Shown piece after piece: positions 7,810-16,811 of a DNA stretch of 48,442 nucleotides. The translations under genes and the position numbers were made by a program. The notes below the pieces were generated by a model. The model was not told the DNA's origin. It did not search any database and worked only from the letters and a program-made list of their open reading frames with translations. Origin of the DNA: JBBIQS01 sp037442205 (GTDB lineage: Bacteria > Myxococcota > Myxococcia > Myxococcales > UBA5297). Position 1 is the stretch's first letter. The number at the start of each line of letters is the position of its first letter. The stretch lies in contig JBBIQS010000063.1 of the NCBI GenBank assembly GCA_037442205.1, forward strand, positions 1-48,442, written 5' to 3'.

Positions 7810-10038
7810 CTACTGGTCCATCTTGGCCAGCTCACCGCGCAGGTGGGCCGAGGTCAGCTTGCTGCCGATGGCCGGGGCCGGGGTGCCCTTGCGCGCCTCG
7901 TTGACGATCAGCCAGTACATTCCGCGCGGGAAGAGCTCGATGCTCGAGCCGGGCGAGAAGCCGTCGGACAGCTCGCGCAGCAGGGCTTCGGTGGTCCGGC
8001 GCACCTTGTCCGCGGGCAGCCCGCCTCCCGCCGCCGCCTCGGACTCGATCAGCGCCATCACCCGCGCCAGATCCTTGATCGACCGCGCCGAGTAGGACGC
8101 CGGCAGCCGCGGCTTGCGCGGCTCGGCTGGCGCCGCCGGTGCGGCAGGCGCTTCGACGGCCGGCTTGGCCACCGCCACCGGTGCAGGAGCCGGGGCCGGC
8201 GTCGGCTCGGGCGCCGGGGCCGGCGTTGGCGCGGGAGTGGGCACCGGCAGAGTCTCCACCACCGGCGCGCTCTCCTTCTCCGGCTTGGCCGCCACCGCCG
8301 CCTGCTCGCGGCTCGACGACTTGCTGCCGCCGCCGCCGCTCGAGCTCGACTTGCGCCTGTGCTCGGCGGCGCGGTCGGCGGCGGCGCGCTCGGCGGCGGC
8401 CATCGCCTTCTCCGACGCCGCCTTCTCCTGCGCCACCTTGTCGGCGGCGGCCTTCTCCGAGGCCGCCTTGTCGGCCGCCGTCATCGCCGACTCGGTGCGG
8501 TTGGCGATGGCCTGGGCCTCCTCGTTGGCCGGGGCCCGCTCCAGCGCCTCGTGCGCCAGGGTGTGCGCCGCCTTCAGGTCGCCCGACTTCTCGGCCTGCT
8601 TGGCCTTGAAGATCGCCTGCAGGGTCAGCAGCTCATCCTCGATCCGGCCGATGCGCACCAGGAGCTCGGCGTTGGCCCCGCCCTCGTCGCGGGCGTGCTG
8701 CACCAGCTCCAGCGCCTGCTTGTACTTCATCTCCCCGCGCAGCCGCTCCGCCTCCTCGACGTAGGTGGTGGCCGCGGCACGCTTGTCGCGCAGCTCCTGC
8801 TCGGCCTTCGGAGTGGGGCTGGCAGTGACCTCGGTGGGCCGGGAGAGGATGAAGAAGCCGGCGGCGGCGATGGCCGCGGCGGCGGCGATGCCCCCGATCA
8901 CCAGCGGGCCAGTCTTCTTCTTGGCCGGAACCTCCTCGATCTCGACGTCGGCGACCTCTTGCGGCGGGCCCTTGGTGAGCCCGGTCCGGCCGCCCGAGCT
9001 GAGCGCCTTCTGCAGCCCGGTCGGCGAGGCGCGCAGCCCCGACACGTCCTTGCGCAGCGAGGACTGGGTGAAGGTCCCGCTGTTGGAGATCCGCCCGACC
9101 GAGGAGTCGGCGTCGAAGTCGGGCATCAGCTCCTGGATCCAGGCCGCCACCGCCTCCTGGCTCGAGGCGTAGGGGCCGGAGGCCACGAACTGCTCCAGCC
9201 GCAGCTGCAGGTCATGGCAGCTCGGGCAGCGCTTGGTGGGGTCGGTGGCCATCGCCCACTCGATGATGGCCTCCAGATCCTGCGGATAGTCCGGCACCAG
9301 CTCCGAGGGCTTCTGGTAGCGCCCCTCGATCAGCGACTGCATCACCTGCAGCTCGTTGTCGCCCTTGAACGGCAGGGTGCCGGTGGTGGCCGCGTACAGG
9401 CAGACCCCGGCGCTGAACACGTCGGCCCGGGCATCCACCTCCTGGCTGTGCAGCTGCTCGGGCGCCATGTAGCGCAGCTTGCCCTTGACGGTGCCGGCGA
9501 CGGTGGTCGACAGCCGCCCCTTGGCCTTGGCCACCCCGAAGTCCAGGAGCTTGGGCGTCCCGTTGAGCCCCACCACCACGTTCTGCGGGCTGACGTCGCG
9601 GTGGACGATGCTCAGCGCAGCCCCGTCGTGATCCTTGGCGGTGTGGGCGTAGTGCAGCCCGGCGCAGACCCCGGCCATCACCATCGCGGCGTGGCCGGGG
9701 TGCATCCGCTTCTTCTCCCGGGCCTTGGAGAGCAGCGCCCCGAAGGTCGGGCCATGGACGTACTCCATAGCGATGTACGGGAAGCCCTCGTCCTCGGCGA
9801 TGTCGTAGACCTGGACGATGTTCGGGTGGTTGAGGTTGGCGACGATGCGCGCCTCGTCCAGGAACATCTTCACGAAGCCCGGGTCCTCGACCAGCGACGG
9901 GAGGATGCGCTTGACGACCACGATCTTGTCGAAGCCGCCAAGGCCGTTCTGCCGGCACTTGAAGACCTCGGCCATGCCGCCCGCGCCCAGACGCTTGAGG
10001 ACGACGAACTTGCCGATCTGCGGATTGGAAGTTTCCAC
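7810..10038 (-). CDS. Transmembrane Ser/Thr protein kinase (PknB/Stk-like)
   Basis: Encodes 742 residues from a GTG at 10038 with GAGGG upstream. The kinase domain spans residues 8-285: Gly-loop GAGGMAEV (18-25), catalytic Lys43, helix-C Glu62, HRDVSPQN (146-153), DFG (166-168) and APE (192-194), so it should be active. A juxtamembrane segment is followed by one transmembrane helix at about 377-398. The C-terminal half has helical, TPR-like segments, a long Ala/Lys/Glu-rich stretch (about 520-570, probably coiled coil), a Pro/Ala-rich linker and a conserved-looking C-terminal domain of about 100 residues. HRDVSPQN is frequent in myxobacterial kinases. The gene lies 24 bp after the porin gene and probably shares its transcript. 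The signal sensed is unknown. Confidence 0.93.
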   Translation of the reverse strand: METSNPQIGKFVVLKRLGAGGMAEVFKCRQNGLGGFDKIVVVKRILPSLVEDPGFVKMFLDEARIVANLNHPNIVQVYDIAEDEGFPYIAMEYVHGPTFGALLSKAREKKRMHPGHAAMVMAGVCAGLHYAHTAKDHDGAALSIVHRDVSPQNVVVGLNGTPKLLDFGVAKAKGRLSTTVAGTVKGKLRYMAPEQLHSQEVDARADVFSAGVCLYAATTGTLPFKGDNELQVMQSLIEGRYQKPSELVPDYPQDLEAIIEWAMATDPTKRCPSCHDLQLRLEQFVASGPYASSQEAVAAWIQELMPDFDADSSVGRISNSGTFTQSSLRKDVSGLRASPTGLQKALSSGGRTGLTKGPPQEVADVEIEEVPAKKKTGPLVIGGIAAAAAIAAAGFFILSRPTEVTASPTPKAEQELRDKRAAATTYVEEAERLRGEMKYKQALELVQHARDEGGANAELLVRIGRIEDELLTLQAIFKAKQAEKSGDLKAAHTLAHEALERAPANEEAQAIANRTESAMTAADKAASEKAAADKVAQEKAASEKAMAAAERAAADRAAEHRRKSSSSGGGGSKSSSREQAAVAAKPEKESAPVVETLPVPTPAPTPAPAPEPTPAPAPAPVAVAKPAVEAPAAPAAPAEPRKPRLPASYSARSIKDLARVMALIESEAAAGGGLPADKVRRTTEALLRELSDGFSPGSSIELFPRGMYWLIVNEARKGTPAPAIGSKLTSAHLRGELAKMDQ

Positions 10039-10062
10039 GACGCCCTCTTTGCTGCGAAGGTA

Positions 10063-11226
10063 CTAGAACGAAAAGTTCAGCATAGTCGCCAGCTTGGGGC
10101 TGCTGTTCGGCTGGTCGGCGCCCAGGGGAAGGGCGACCTCGGCGCGGATGCCCCACAGGTTGTTGGGAGCATAGCCGATGCTGGCGGCGGCCTGGCGGCG
10201 GTTGACCGGGGCGCCCTCGCCCGGCCGCTCCTGGGCGAAGTCGTAGCGGGCGGAGACGTTGAACGGGTCGAAGCGCACGATGGCCTGGGCGTAGAACCCC
10301 TTTTCGAACGGAGTGAAGGCCTCGGCCCCTTTGCCCAGGTAGTTCTGGGCGGCCTCGCCGCGCAGGGTGAGGGCCCCAAGGCGGATCGAGAGATCGACGT
10401 CCACGATCGAGGCCCGCTCCAGGCCGGCGGCATCGAAGGCGCCGCTGACCGCCGAGAAGCCGATCTTGGTGGCGCCGTAGGTCTGGTCGCCCAGGAGCGA
10501 GAAGCCGACGCGGGCTCCCAGCGCCTTGTCGCTGTTGTTGTCGGGCAGGTTGGAGCGGAAGCTGGCCAGCACCTCGCCGTCGCCGCCCTCGTAGGCCTCG
10601 GTGCCGGCGCCGCCCTTGTTCTCGGCCAGGCCGTTGAAGGCGTAGAGCGCGTACTCGAAGCGGGTGCCGGCGGCCAGCGCCATGTTGCCGCGGGCCTGCA
10701 GGCCGGTGCCGGTCCAGGTCGAGGGGACCACCTCCTCGAACATCAGCGGCTTGCTGACCATGTTCCAGCGGAAGGACGGGTGCAGCACCTCGTTGTACTG
10801 GCCGATGGGGATGATGAACCGCCCGGCGCGCACGGTCAGCCCGGGGACCACCAGGAAGTCGGCGATCACGTACTCCACCCCGATGCTCCCGGCGCTGATC
10901 TCCAGCTCGGCCTCGGCGCTCAGCCGATCGCCGACCCGGGCCAGCAAGATCGGGTTGAAGTGCGAGGCGTCGAAGCTGGAGGGGGTGTGCGGCCCCCAGG
11001 TAAAGTTGATGTCGCCGTAGCCCGACCAGCTGGCCTCGAGCTTCAGCAGCGACAGCGCCTCGCCGAAGCGGATGTCTCCGTCATCCTTGACGCCGGTGGG
11101 GGCCGGCATGGGGCCGTCGGAGGGCTGGGAGAGGATGTCCTCCTCGGGCGCCGGGGCTGGGACTGGCGTCGGTTCCGCGGCCGCCAGGGCAAGGAGGGAG
11201 ATCAGCGACAGCGCGCCAGCGGACAT
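10063..11226 (-). CDS. Outer-membrane porin-like beta-barrel protein
   Basis: Encodes 387 residues; the ATG at 11226 has GGAGG at good spacing. A signal peptide is followed by a Pro/Ala-rich segment. The rest alternates in barrel fashion and ends in FSF, the terminal Phe typical of barrels inserted by the BAM complex. The segments AGRFIIPIGQYNEVLHPSF and FNVSARYDF resemble the phosphate-selective porin O/P and DcaP-like families, in which strands carrying GRF...PIG are conserved. It is likely a channel for small solutes; specificity cannot be read. The Ser/Thr kinase gene follows 24 bp downstream. Confidence 0.82.
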   Translation of the reverse strand: MSAGALSLISLLALAAAEPTPVPAPAPEEDILSQPSDGPMPAPTGVKDDGDIRFGEALSLLKLEASWSGYGDINFTWGPHTPSSFDASHFNPILLARVGDRLSAEAELEISAGSIGVEYVIADFLVVPGLTVRAGRFIIPIGQYNEVLHPSFRWNMVSKPLMFEEVVPSTWTGTGLQARGNMALAAGTRFEYALYAFNGLAENKGGAGTEAYEGGDGEVLASFRSNLPDNNSDKALGARVGFSLLGDQTYGATKIGFSAVSGAFDAAGLERASIVDVDLSIRLGALTLRGEAAQNYLGKGAEAFTPFEKGFYAQAIVRFDPFNVSARYDFAQERPGEGAPVNRRQAAASIGYAPNNLWGIRAEVALPLGADQPNSSPKLATMLNFSF

Positions 11227-11378
11227 TGCATTCCTCCAGATGGTCCGGGATTCCGCTCGTCAGGGGCCTTCGTCGCGGAGCAACCCGAAGTTTAAGGGGG
11301 GGAGACCCGGTGTATAGATGATAGGGCACAGGGTTCGTCGCACAACTTCTTGGCGTTCATACAAACCCCCGAAGTTGC

Positions 11379-11393
11379 GGGTCTTTTCGACCC
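11379..11393. other. Short hairpin in the divergent promoter region 11227-11622
   Basis: GGGTC TTTTC GACCC forms a 5-bp stem in the space between the divergently transcribed porin and TPR lipoprotein genes. On the minus strand TTGTGC and TATCAT are 16 bases apart at about 11318-11345, a weak candidate promoter for the porin gene. Nothing else stands out in this 396-base stretch. Confidence 0.25.
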
Positions 11394-11622
11394 CAGCCCC
11401 GGGCCACTTTGGCTTGACACGAATCGCCGGAGCCCCCTCCGGGGGGCGCAACGAAGTCGTGCCGCGGTGCATCAAATGCCGCTTCGCTCTGGCGGCGCCG
11501 CCCTCCCCGGCGACCCCCATCTGGCGCGGTGAGCGGCGGCCGCTGGAGTGAGTCAGATCGGCTCGCAGTCCGGCCAGTGTCCGATCCCCGGCACCGCCAC
11601 TCACCTCACAGAACCCCGCGCC

Positions 11623-13956
11623 ATGCGAACTTCCCTGCTCGTCCTCCTCCTGTGCGCCGCCTGCGCCGGGGCGCCCTCGGCGCTCGACTCCGACGGCGGC
11701 TCTCCGGCCCCGGCCGGCGACGGCGGCGCGGGCGATGCCTCCGCTCCTTCAGACGGCGGGCAGGCGACCGGGCCGAGGTGCGGCGACGGCGAGTTGGCCC
11801 CGGGCGAGGTCTGCGACGGGGCGCAGCTCGACGGCACCAGCTGCCAGAGCCTGGGGTACGAGGGCGGCGGGAAGCTGTCCTGCGCCAAGGACTGCAAGTC
11901 GTTCGACGCCGCCGGCTGCGTCACCAGCGCCCGCTGTGGCGACGGGGCGATCGGCGGGCCCGAGGTCTGCGACGGCTCCAAGCTGGACGGAGCCAGCTGC
12001 CAGCTGCTGGGGTTCGAGAAGGGCGGGACGCTGACCTGCGCCCATGACTGCCGCGGCTTCGACACCGCCGGCTGCGCCACCGCCGCCCGCTGCGGCGACG
12101 GGGCGATCTCCGGGCCGGAGGTGTGCGACGGGGCGCAGCTGAACGGCGCCAGCTGCGCGGTGCTCGGCTTCGCCGGCGGGACCCTGGCCTGCCGCGCCGA
12201 CTGCGGCGGCTACGACCTCTCCGGCTGCCGGGCCTGCGCGCCCACCGCCACCGATCCCTGCCTGCCGGCGGACGAAGTGCTGTTCAACAAGGCGATGGCC
12301 GCCTTCCAGGCCAAGGACTGGGCCGGCGCGCGCGAGCTGTTCGACCTGCTGTGGGCGGCCTTCCCCAGCTCCAGCTATCGCGCCCAGGCCGGCACCCTGC
12401 GCGGCCGCTGCCGCTTCGAGCTGGGCGACTACCAGGGCGCGCTGGAGGCGCTGGGGCAGATGCGGGCGCTGTACCCGTTCTCGCCCTACCTCGACGCCGC
12501 CATCTACTACAGCGGGCGCTGCCAGTTCCGCCTGCTCGACTACCCCGCGGCGATGGCCGAGTTCAAGGCCGCGGCGGCGCTGTCGCCGACCGGCCCCTAC
12601 GCCGACAAGAGCCTGTACTACCTGGGAGTCAGCCAGTTCGAGCTCAAGCAGTACGGGGACTCGCTCGCCACCCTGACCAAGCTGCTGGCCGACTTCCCCG
12701 CCAGCACGCTGCGCGACGACGCGCTCTACTACCGCGGCCGAGGCCACTTCGAGCTGGCGCTGGCCGACCGCCTCGCTGGCAAGCCCGCCGACGCCAAGCT
12801 GGAGCTGACCCCGGCGCTGGCCGACTTCGATCAGGTGCTGGCCGATCCGGTCAGCACCTTCCAGCCCAACGCCGGCTACTACCAGGCGCGCGTCCACTTC
12901 GAGCAGGGCGAGATCGCCCAGGCAGCCGGCGACGCCGCCACCGCCAAGACCGAGCTGACCGCCGCCCACGCCGGGTTCGCCAAGTTCCTGGCCGGCTATC
13001 CGACGCACAAACTGGCGGACAACGCTGCCTACTACCTGGCGCTGTGCGATTTCCGGCTGGCCGATTACGCCGCGGCGGTGACCGATTTCACCAGCTTCCT
13101 CAATGGGTTCCCGACCTCCAACCTGCGCGACGCCGGGCTCTACTTCCGGGGGCGCAGCGACTTCCAGCTGGCCGAGGCCGCCAAGGCCGCCGATCCGGTG
13201 ACCGCCACCGCCGAGTACCAGTCGGCGCTGACCGATCTCGCGGCGGCGCTGGCGATCCCGTCGACGACGGTGGGACCGGCGGCGACCTACTTCCAGGGCC
13301 GCTGCCACTTCGGGCTGGCCGAGCTGAACGCCGCCGCCAATCCCACCGCCAGCCAGGCCGACTTCACCACCGCCCGCGGGCTGTTCCTGGCCGTGACCAC
13401 CGGGCCCTTCGCCGACAACGCCGCCTACTACCTCGGTGTCACCGACTACAAGCTGACCAACTACGCGGTGGCGGTCGCCGAGCTGACCAGCTTCATCACC
13501 AGCTATCCGACCAGCAGCTTTCTGGCTGCCGGCTACCACCACCGCGGGCTGAGCCACTTCCACCTGGCACTGGCGGCCAACGCCATCGCCGACACCGCCA
13601 CCGCCCACTCCGAGGCGGCGCTGGCCGACGCCGACTTCGTGCAGGTGGAGACGCTGGGCTCGGCGACCTACCTCGCCGCGGCCTGCTACTACGCCGGGCG
13701 CAGCGACTACCTGGCGGCGGGGATCGACAAGCTGCCGGCCACCTACGCCGACGCCGTCACCCGCTTCGAGTCGCTGCTGGCCAAGGCCCCGACCAGCACC
13801 TGGGCCGACAAGGGCCTGCGCTACGAGGTCCAGGTCTACGTCGACACCGCCAACTGCCCGAGCGCCATCGCCGCCCGTGACCGGCTCACCGCCGGCTTCC
13901 CGACCAGCCCGGAGGTCGCCAAGGCCCAGAGCTACGGGCTGGGGAAGTGCTGGTGA
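11623..13956 (+). CDS. Lipoprotein with Myxococcus-type Cys-rich repeats and a TPR array
   Basis: Encodes 777 residues from the ATG at 11623; a longer frame upstream lacks a signal. MRTSLLVLLLCAAC is a probable lipoprotein signal. A Gly/Asp/Ala/Ser-rich linker leads to three Cys repeats of about 45 residues, each RCGDG...EVCDG...SC...C..DC...GC (about residues 50-205), related to the Myxococcus Cys-rich disulfide repeat. From about residue 225 to the end the protein is a string of TPR-like units (FPSSSYRAQA, YYSGRCQFRLLDYPAAMAEF, YYLGVSQFELKQYGDSL), resembling the outer-membrane YbgF/BamD style of solenoid. It probably scaffolds envelope proteins (inference). It is transcribed divergently from the porin operon. 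Confidence 0.85.
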   Translation: MRTSLLVLLLCAACAGAPSALDSDGGSPAPAGDGGAGDASAPSDGGQATGPRCGDGELAPGEVCDGAQLDGTSCQSLGYEGGGKLSCAKDCKSFDAAGCVTSARCGDGAIGGPEVCDGSKLDGASCQLLGFEKGGTLTCAHDCRGFDTAGCATAARCGDGAISGPEVCDGAQLNGASCAVLGFAGGTLACRADCGGYDLSGCRACAPTATDPCLPADEVLFNKAMAAFQAKDWAGARELFDLLWAAFPSSSYRAQAGTLRGRCRFELGDYQGALEALGQMRALYPFSPYLDAAIYYSGRCQFRLLDYPAAMAEFKAAAALSPTGPYADKSLYYLGVSQFELKQYGDSLATLTKLLADFPASTLRDDALYYRGRGHFELALADRLAGKPADAKLELTPALADFDQVLADPVSTFQPNAGYYQARVHFEQGEIAQAAGDAATAKTELTAAHAGFAKFLAGYPTHKLADNAAYYLALCDFRLADYAAAVTDFTSFLNGFPTSNLRDAGLYFRGRSDFQLAEAAKAADPVTATAEYQSALTDLAAALAIPSTTVGPAATYFQGRCHFGLAELNAAANPTASQADFTTARGLFLAVTTGPFADNAAYYLGVTDYKLTNYAVAVAELTSFITSYPTSSFLAAGYHHRGLSHFHLALAANAIADTATAHSEAALADADFVQVETLGSATYLAAACYYAGRSDYLAAGIDKLPATYADAVTRFESLLAKAPTSTWADKGLRYEVQVYVDTANCPSAIAARDRLTAGFPTSPEVAKAQSYGLGKCW

Positions 13957-14029
13957 GGCCCAGGAGCAGGCGCTCCACGAAATAGCCCCGGATTGCCCGA
14001 CCCCGGGCCGATAGCGGATGCTGCGCCCC

Positions 14030-14479
14030 ATGGACATCGAGGCACGGCTTTCCGAGAAGTTGCGGCGCATCGAAACGCTCTTGGCGGGCGCTACGACGGA
14101 GGGCGAGCGCGCCGCCGCGGGCGAGGCGGCCAAGCGGGTGCGGGCGAAGCTCGAGGAGCTCAAGAAGCTCGATCCGCCGGTCGAGTTCCGCTTCAGCTTC
14201 AACGACCCGTGGTCGCGCAAGCTGTTCCTGGCGCTGGCCCGCCGGTATGGACTCGAGCCCTACCGCGAGCGCGGCCAGCGCTACACGTCGGTGATGGTCC
14301 GCGCGCCCAAGGGCTTCGTCAGCGAGACACTCTGGCCCGAGTTTCAGGAGCTCGATCAGACCCTGATCGAGCACCTCAACGCCGTCGCTGACCGCATCGT
14401 GAAGCAGGTGGTCCACCCGGACATGGCCGAGGCCCAGGAGGTCGATCGGCCACGCCAGCTGACGGGAAAGACCGCGTGA
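14030..14479 (+). CDS. Conserved hypothetical protein with a DUF2786-like N-terminus
   Basis: Encodes 149 residues from the ATG at 14030; an ATG four codons earlier is possible, and neither has a strong ribosome-binding site. The N-terminal 45 residues (LSEKLRRIETLLAGATTEGE then AAGEAAKRVRAKLEEL) resemble DUF2786, a short helical region. The remainder has VEFRFSFNDPWSRKLFLALA, RYGLEPYRERGQRYTSVMVR and FVSETLWPEFQEL. It is soluble, with no signal peptide. Its stop codon overlaps the GTG start of the YheU gene by four bases, so translation is likely coupled. The function is unknown; I recognise the sequence only as a widespread hypothetical. Confidence 0.75.
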   Translation: MDIEARLSEKLRRIETLLAGATTEGERAAAGEAAKRVRAKLEELKKLDPPVEFRFSFNDPWSRKLFLALARRYGLEPYRERGQRYTSVMVRAPKGFVSETLWPEFQELDQTLIEHLNAVADRIVKQVVHPDMAEAQEVDRPRQLTGKTA

Positions 14480-14706
14480 GCGAGACGCCGACAGAAGTCC
14501 CCTGGCAGAGGCTGAGCCCCGAGGCACTCCAGCGGCTGATCGAGGAGTTCGTCACCCGCGACGGCACCGACTACGGAGCCACCGAGCGCACGCTGGAGCA
14601 GAAGGTGGCCGCGGTCCGGCGCCTGCTCGAGCGCGGCGAGGCGGTGATCGTCTTCGACCCGGGCTCCGGCACCTGCACCGTCGCTCCCCGCGAGGCGACG
14701 ACGTGA
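14476..14706 (+). CDS. yheU: YheU family protein (UPF0270)
   Basis: Encodes 76 residues from a GTG at 14476 that overlaps the previous stop (GTGA). It contains VPWQRLSPEALQRLIEEF, FVTRDGTDYG, ERTLEQKVAAVRRLL and GEAVIVFD, which line up along the whole length with Escherichia coli YheU (IPWQDLSPETLENLIESF, REGTDYG, ERTLEQKVADV, GEAVLVW). The biochemical role of this small cytoplasmic family is not established. It converges with the radical SAM gene, leaving 13 bases between the stops. Confidence 0.9.
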   Translation: MSETPTEVPWQRLSPEALQRLIEEFVTRDGTDYGATERTLEQKVAAVRRLLERGEAVIVFDPGSGTCTVAPREATT

Positions 14707-14719
14707 GCGCGGCCGATTC

Positions 14720-15727
14720 TCAGACCTGGCACGCCAGCGCGCGAGCAGCCGCGAAGTTCATGTCGAACTTCCCGCACCGCGCGCAGCCGGGGAAGGCGCC
14801 GCCGGCGCGCAGCCGGTCGCGAATCTTCTGGTAGCGCTCGCCGAGCCACTGCGATTGGAAGCTGCCGTCGCGCAGGTCGCCGACCTCGATCTGCTCGCAG
14901 CAGAAGTGGATGCGCCCGTCGAGCCAGATCCGGCTGTAGAGGTAGCCGGCGAGGCAGCTTCCCGGGGCGATGGCGCGCCCGAATCCTTTGAGCTGCTCGG
15001 CGAAGGCGTCGAGGTTGTGGCGCACCTGCAGCGCCTTGGCCCGCTCGCGGGCGCGAGGGATCTCCGCCTCGAGCAGCCTGAGCCGGTCCTCCGGCTGCAG
15101 CGCGTGGCGCTCGGTGCCGCGGGGCGCGTCGGCGAGCTTGAAGGAGCAGCGCGCCCCGACCTCGGCGGCGACCTCGATCATCTGCGGCAGCTCGTGGGCG
15201 TTGACCCAGTTGATCACCTGGACCAGGTTCACCGCTCCGCGCATCCGCCGCGCCCCATCGACCAGGCGGGCAAAGGTCTGCTCCGGCTCTCCGGCGTGGT
15301 AGGCGGCGTAGGTCGGAGGCGTGGCGCTGGCCAGGTTGAGCAGCACCTGATCGACGCCGAGCTCCGCGAGCCTGTCGAAGTCGCAGCGCTTGCCGTTGGT
15401 GATCAGCGTCAGCTTCAAGCCGCGCGTTTTGACGCGCTCGACGAAGTGCTCGATGTCGGGATGGGTGAACGGCTCTCCGCCGCCGCCGAGGATGACGCGC
15501 TCCGCGCCCGCCACCGCGACCTCGTCCACCGCCCGCTCGAAGAGCCCGCGGTCGATGCGCTGGCGCTTCCACTCGGCGCTCTTCGGGCTCGCCAGCTCCG
15601 GGGCGTGGTTCCAGCAGGTGATGCAGGCCAGGTCGCAGGCGTTGGCGATGTCGATATGGACCGTCTGCGGACCGGCCAGCGGGCGGCCCTGGAGGTAGCC
15701 GCGCAGCCTCGGGTCGGGCGCGGTCAC
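14720..15727 (-). CDS. Radical SAM protein with a C-terminal SPASM/twitch-like Cys cluster
   Basis: Encodes 335 residues from a GTG at 15727 that overlaps the stop of the glycosyltransferase gene (GTGA). C31-x3-C35-x2-C38 (CDLACITC) is the motif that binds the radical SAM [4Fe-4S] cluster, and GGGGEP near residue 81-86 binds SAM. The C-terminus has CLAGYLYSRIWLDGRIHFCC and later CARC, a SPASM- or twitch-type auxiliary cluster site. Proteins of this design modify peptides, sugars or other small molecules by radical chemistry. Translational coupling to a glycosyltransferase points to a glycan or glycoconjugate substrate, but no precursor peptide gene is visible nearby. It is the last gene of a minus-strand operon starting at 18011. 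Confidence 0.88.
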   Translation of the reverse strand: MTAPDPRLRGYLQGRPLAGPQTVHIDIANACDLACITCWNHAPELASPKSAEWKRQRIDRGLFERAVDEVAVAGAERVILGGGGEPFTHPDIEHFVERVKTRGLKLTLITNGKRCDFDRLAELGVDQVLLNLASATPPTYAAYHAGEPEQTFARLVDGARRMRGAVNLVQVINWVNAHELPQMIEVAAEVGARCSFKLADAPRGTERHALQPEDRLRLLEAEIPRARERAKALQVRHNLDAFAEQLKGFGRAIAPGSCLAGYLYSRIWLDGRIHFCCEQIEVGDLRDGSFQSQWLGERYQKIRDRLRAGGAFPGCARCGKFDMNFAAARALACQV

Positions 15728-16803
15728 GCCAGCTCCCGGATCGCCTTGGCCGCGCGCTCGGCGCCGCCGTCGGGGACCAGCTTCATCGCCGACTTGCGCA
15801 TCGCCTTGGCGCGAGCGGGATCGAGCGCCTGGTCCAGGCATTGGCGCAGCGCCGGGCCGTCGAGCCGCGGGCAGCAGATCGCGGCACCCTTGGACTGGGC
15901 CTGCTCGGCGCGGCGAAGCTGATCGTCGACCTGGCGTTCGAAGGGCACCAGCACCGACGGGACTCCGGCGAAGAGCAGCTCGTGGACCGAGTTGTAGCCG
16001 GCGCCGGAGATGGCCGCGTCGAAGGCCGCCAGCACCTCGAGCGCCGGCTGCCGCTCCGGAAGTGCCAGGGAACCGGGGATGCTGGGCGAGCGGCGGGCGA
16101 GCGCCCCGACGCCGATCACCGGAGTGACCCCGGCGTCCTTCATCACCTGGGCGGCGAGAACGAGCGCGTCGGGGGCGTCGGCGTCGCCGCCTCCGCCGAA
16201 GGAGACGTAGCCCAGCCGCCGATCGGGATCGACGCCGAGCCGCTCGCGGGCCTCGTCGCGACCGAGCAGCTCGCTGCGCTGGCGAATCAGGATCGGCCCG
16301 ACGGCGATAGCCTTCTTCGGCTCGGGTAGCGGGCCGACCTCGTCGATGGAGGCGTGCGGGACGACGATGCGGTCGTAGAGGCGGAGGGTGGCCTGCATCA
16401 GCTCGCCGGCGCCGTGCTCGGGGCGCTGCTCGCGGAAGACGAAGACGTTGCGCTGGCGCCAGCGGAGCACCGGCAGCAGCTCCTCGAAGCTGCCGGCGGG
16501 GAAGGTATCGACCACCAGCACGTCGGGGTCGAAGGCGGAGATGGCGCTCCAGGTCACGCTCTGGGCGGTGCGCAGGAAGGCGCTCTTGGAGAGGCGGGTC
16601 TGCTCGCGGATGCTCTTGGAGGGCAGCTTCACCGCGGCGAAGCCCTCGCGATAGATGACGCCGTCGGCCTCGGACGAGGTGAGAAAGAGGATCTCCGCCT
16701 CGCGCTCGAGGCGGCGCAGCGCGCGGGCGATGGAGATGAGGCGAGTGACGTGCCCCAGCCCGAGCCCGTTGACGGCGTAGAAGAGGTAGCGGCCCGCGGA
16801 CAT
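15724..16803 (-). CDS. MurG-like (GT28-type) glycosyltransferase
   Basis: Encodes 359 residues from the ATG at 16803. The N-terminal loop NGLGLGHVTR (residues 12-21) corresponds to the glycine-rich acceptor/phosphate loop of MurG and related GT-B enzymes. The donor-binding half shows VSFGGGGD and the signature AAISGAGYNSVHELLFAGVP followed by VPFERQVDDQ. Such enzymes transfer a sugar from a nucleotide donor; the donor and acceptor here are unknown. There is no signal peptide or transmembrane helix, so it is cytosolic or membrane-peripheral. It is 8 bp after the TPR/Cys-cluster gene and overlaps the radical SAM gene by 4 bases. Alternative: a transferase for a secondary glycolipid. Confidence 0.88.
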   Translation of the reverse strand: MSAGRYLFYAVNGLGLGHVTRLISIARALRRLEREAEILFLTSSEADGVIYREGFAAVKLPSKSIREQTRLSKSAFLRTAQSVTWSAISAFDPDVLVVDTFPAGSFEELLPVLRWRQRNVFVFREQRPEHGAGELMQATLRLYDRIVVPHASIDEVGPLPEPKKAIAVGPILIRQRSELLGRDEARERLGVDPDRRLGYVSFGGGGDADAPDALVLAAQVMKDAGVTPVIGVGALARRSPSIPGSLALPERQPALEVLAAFDAAISGAGYNSVHELLFAGVPSVLVPFERQVDDQLRRAEQAQSKGAAICCPRLDGPALRQCLDQALDPARAKAMRKSAMKLVPDGGAERAAKAIRELA

Positions 16804-16811
16804 GGCGAAGC

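Noticed and set aside
11414..11419. TTGACA as a -35 box for the TPR lipoprotein
   Set aside because: No acceptable -10 lies 16-18 bases downstream; the region there is CCCC/GG-rich.
11749..14220. 823-codon antisense frame opposite the Cys-repeat/TPR lipoprotein
   Set aside because: Composition reflects the antisense of GC-rich codons (Gly/Val/Arg-rich) and no motif or ribosome-binding site is present.
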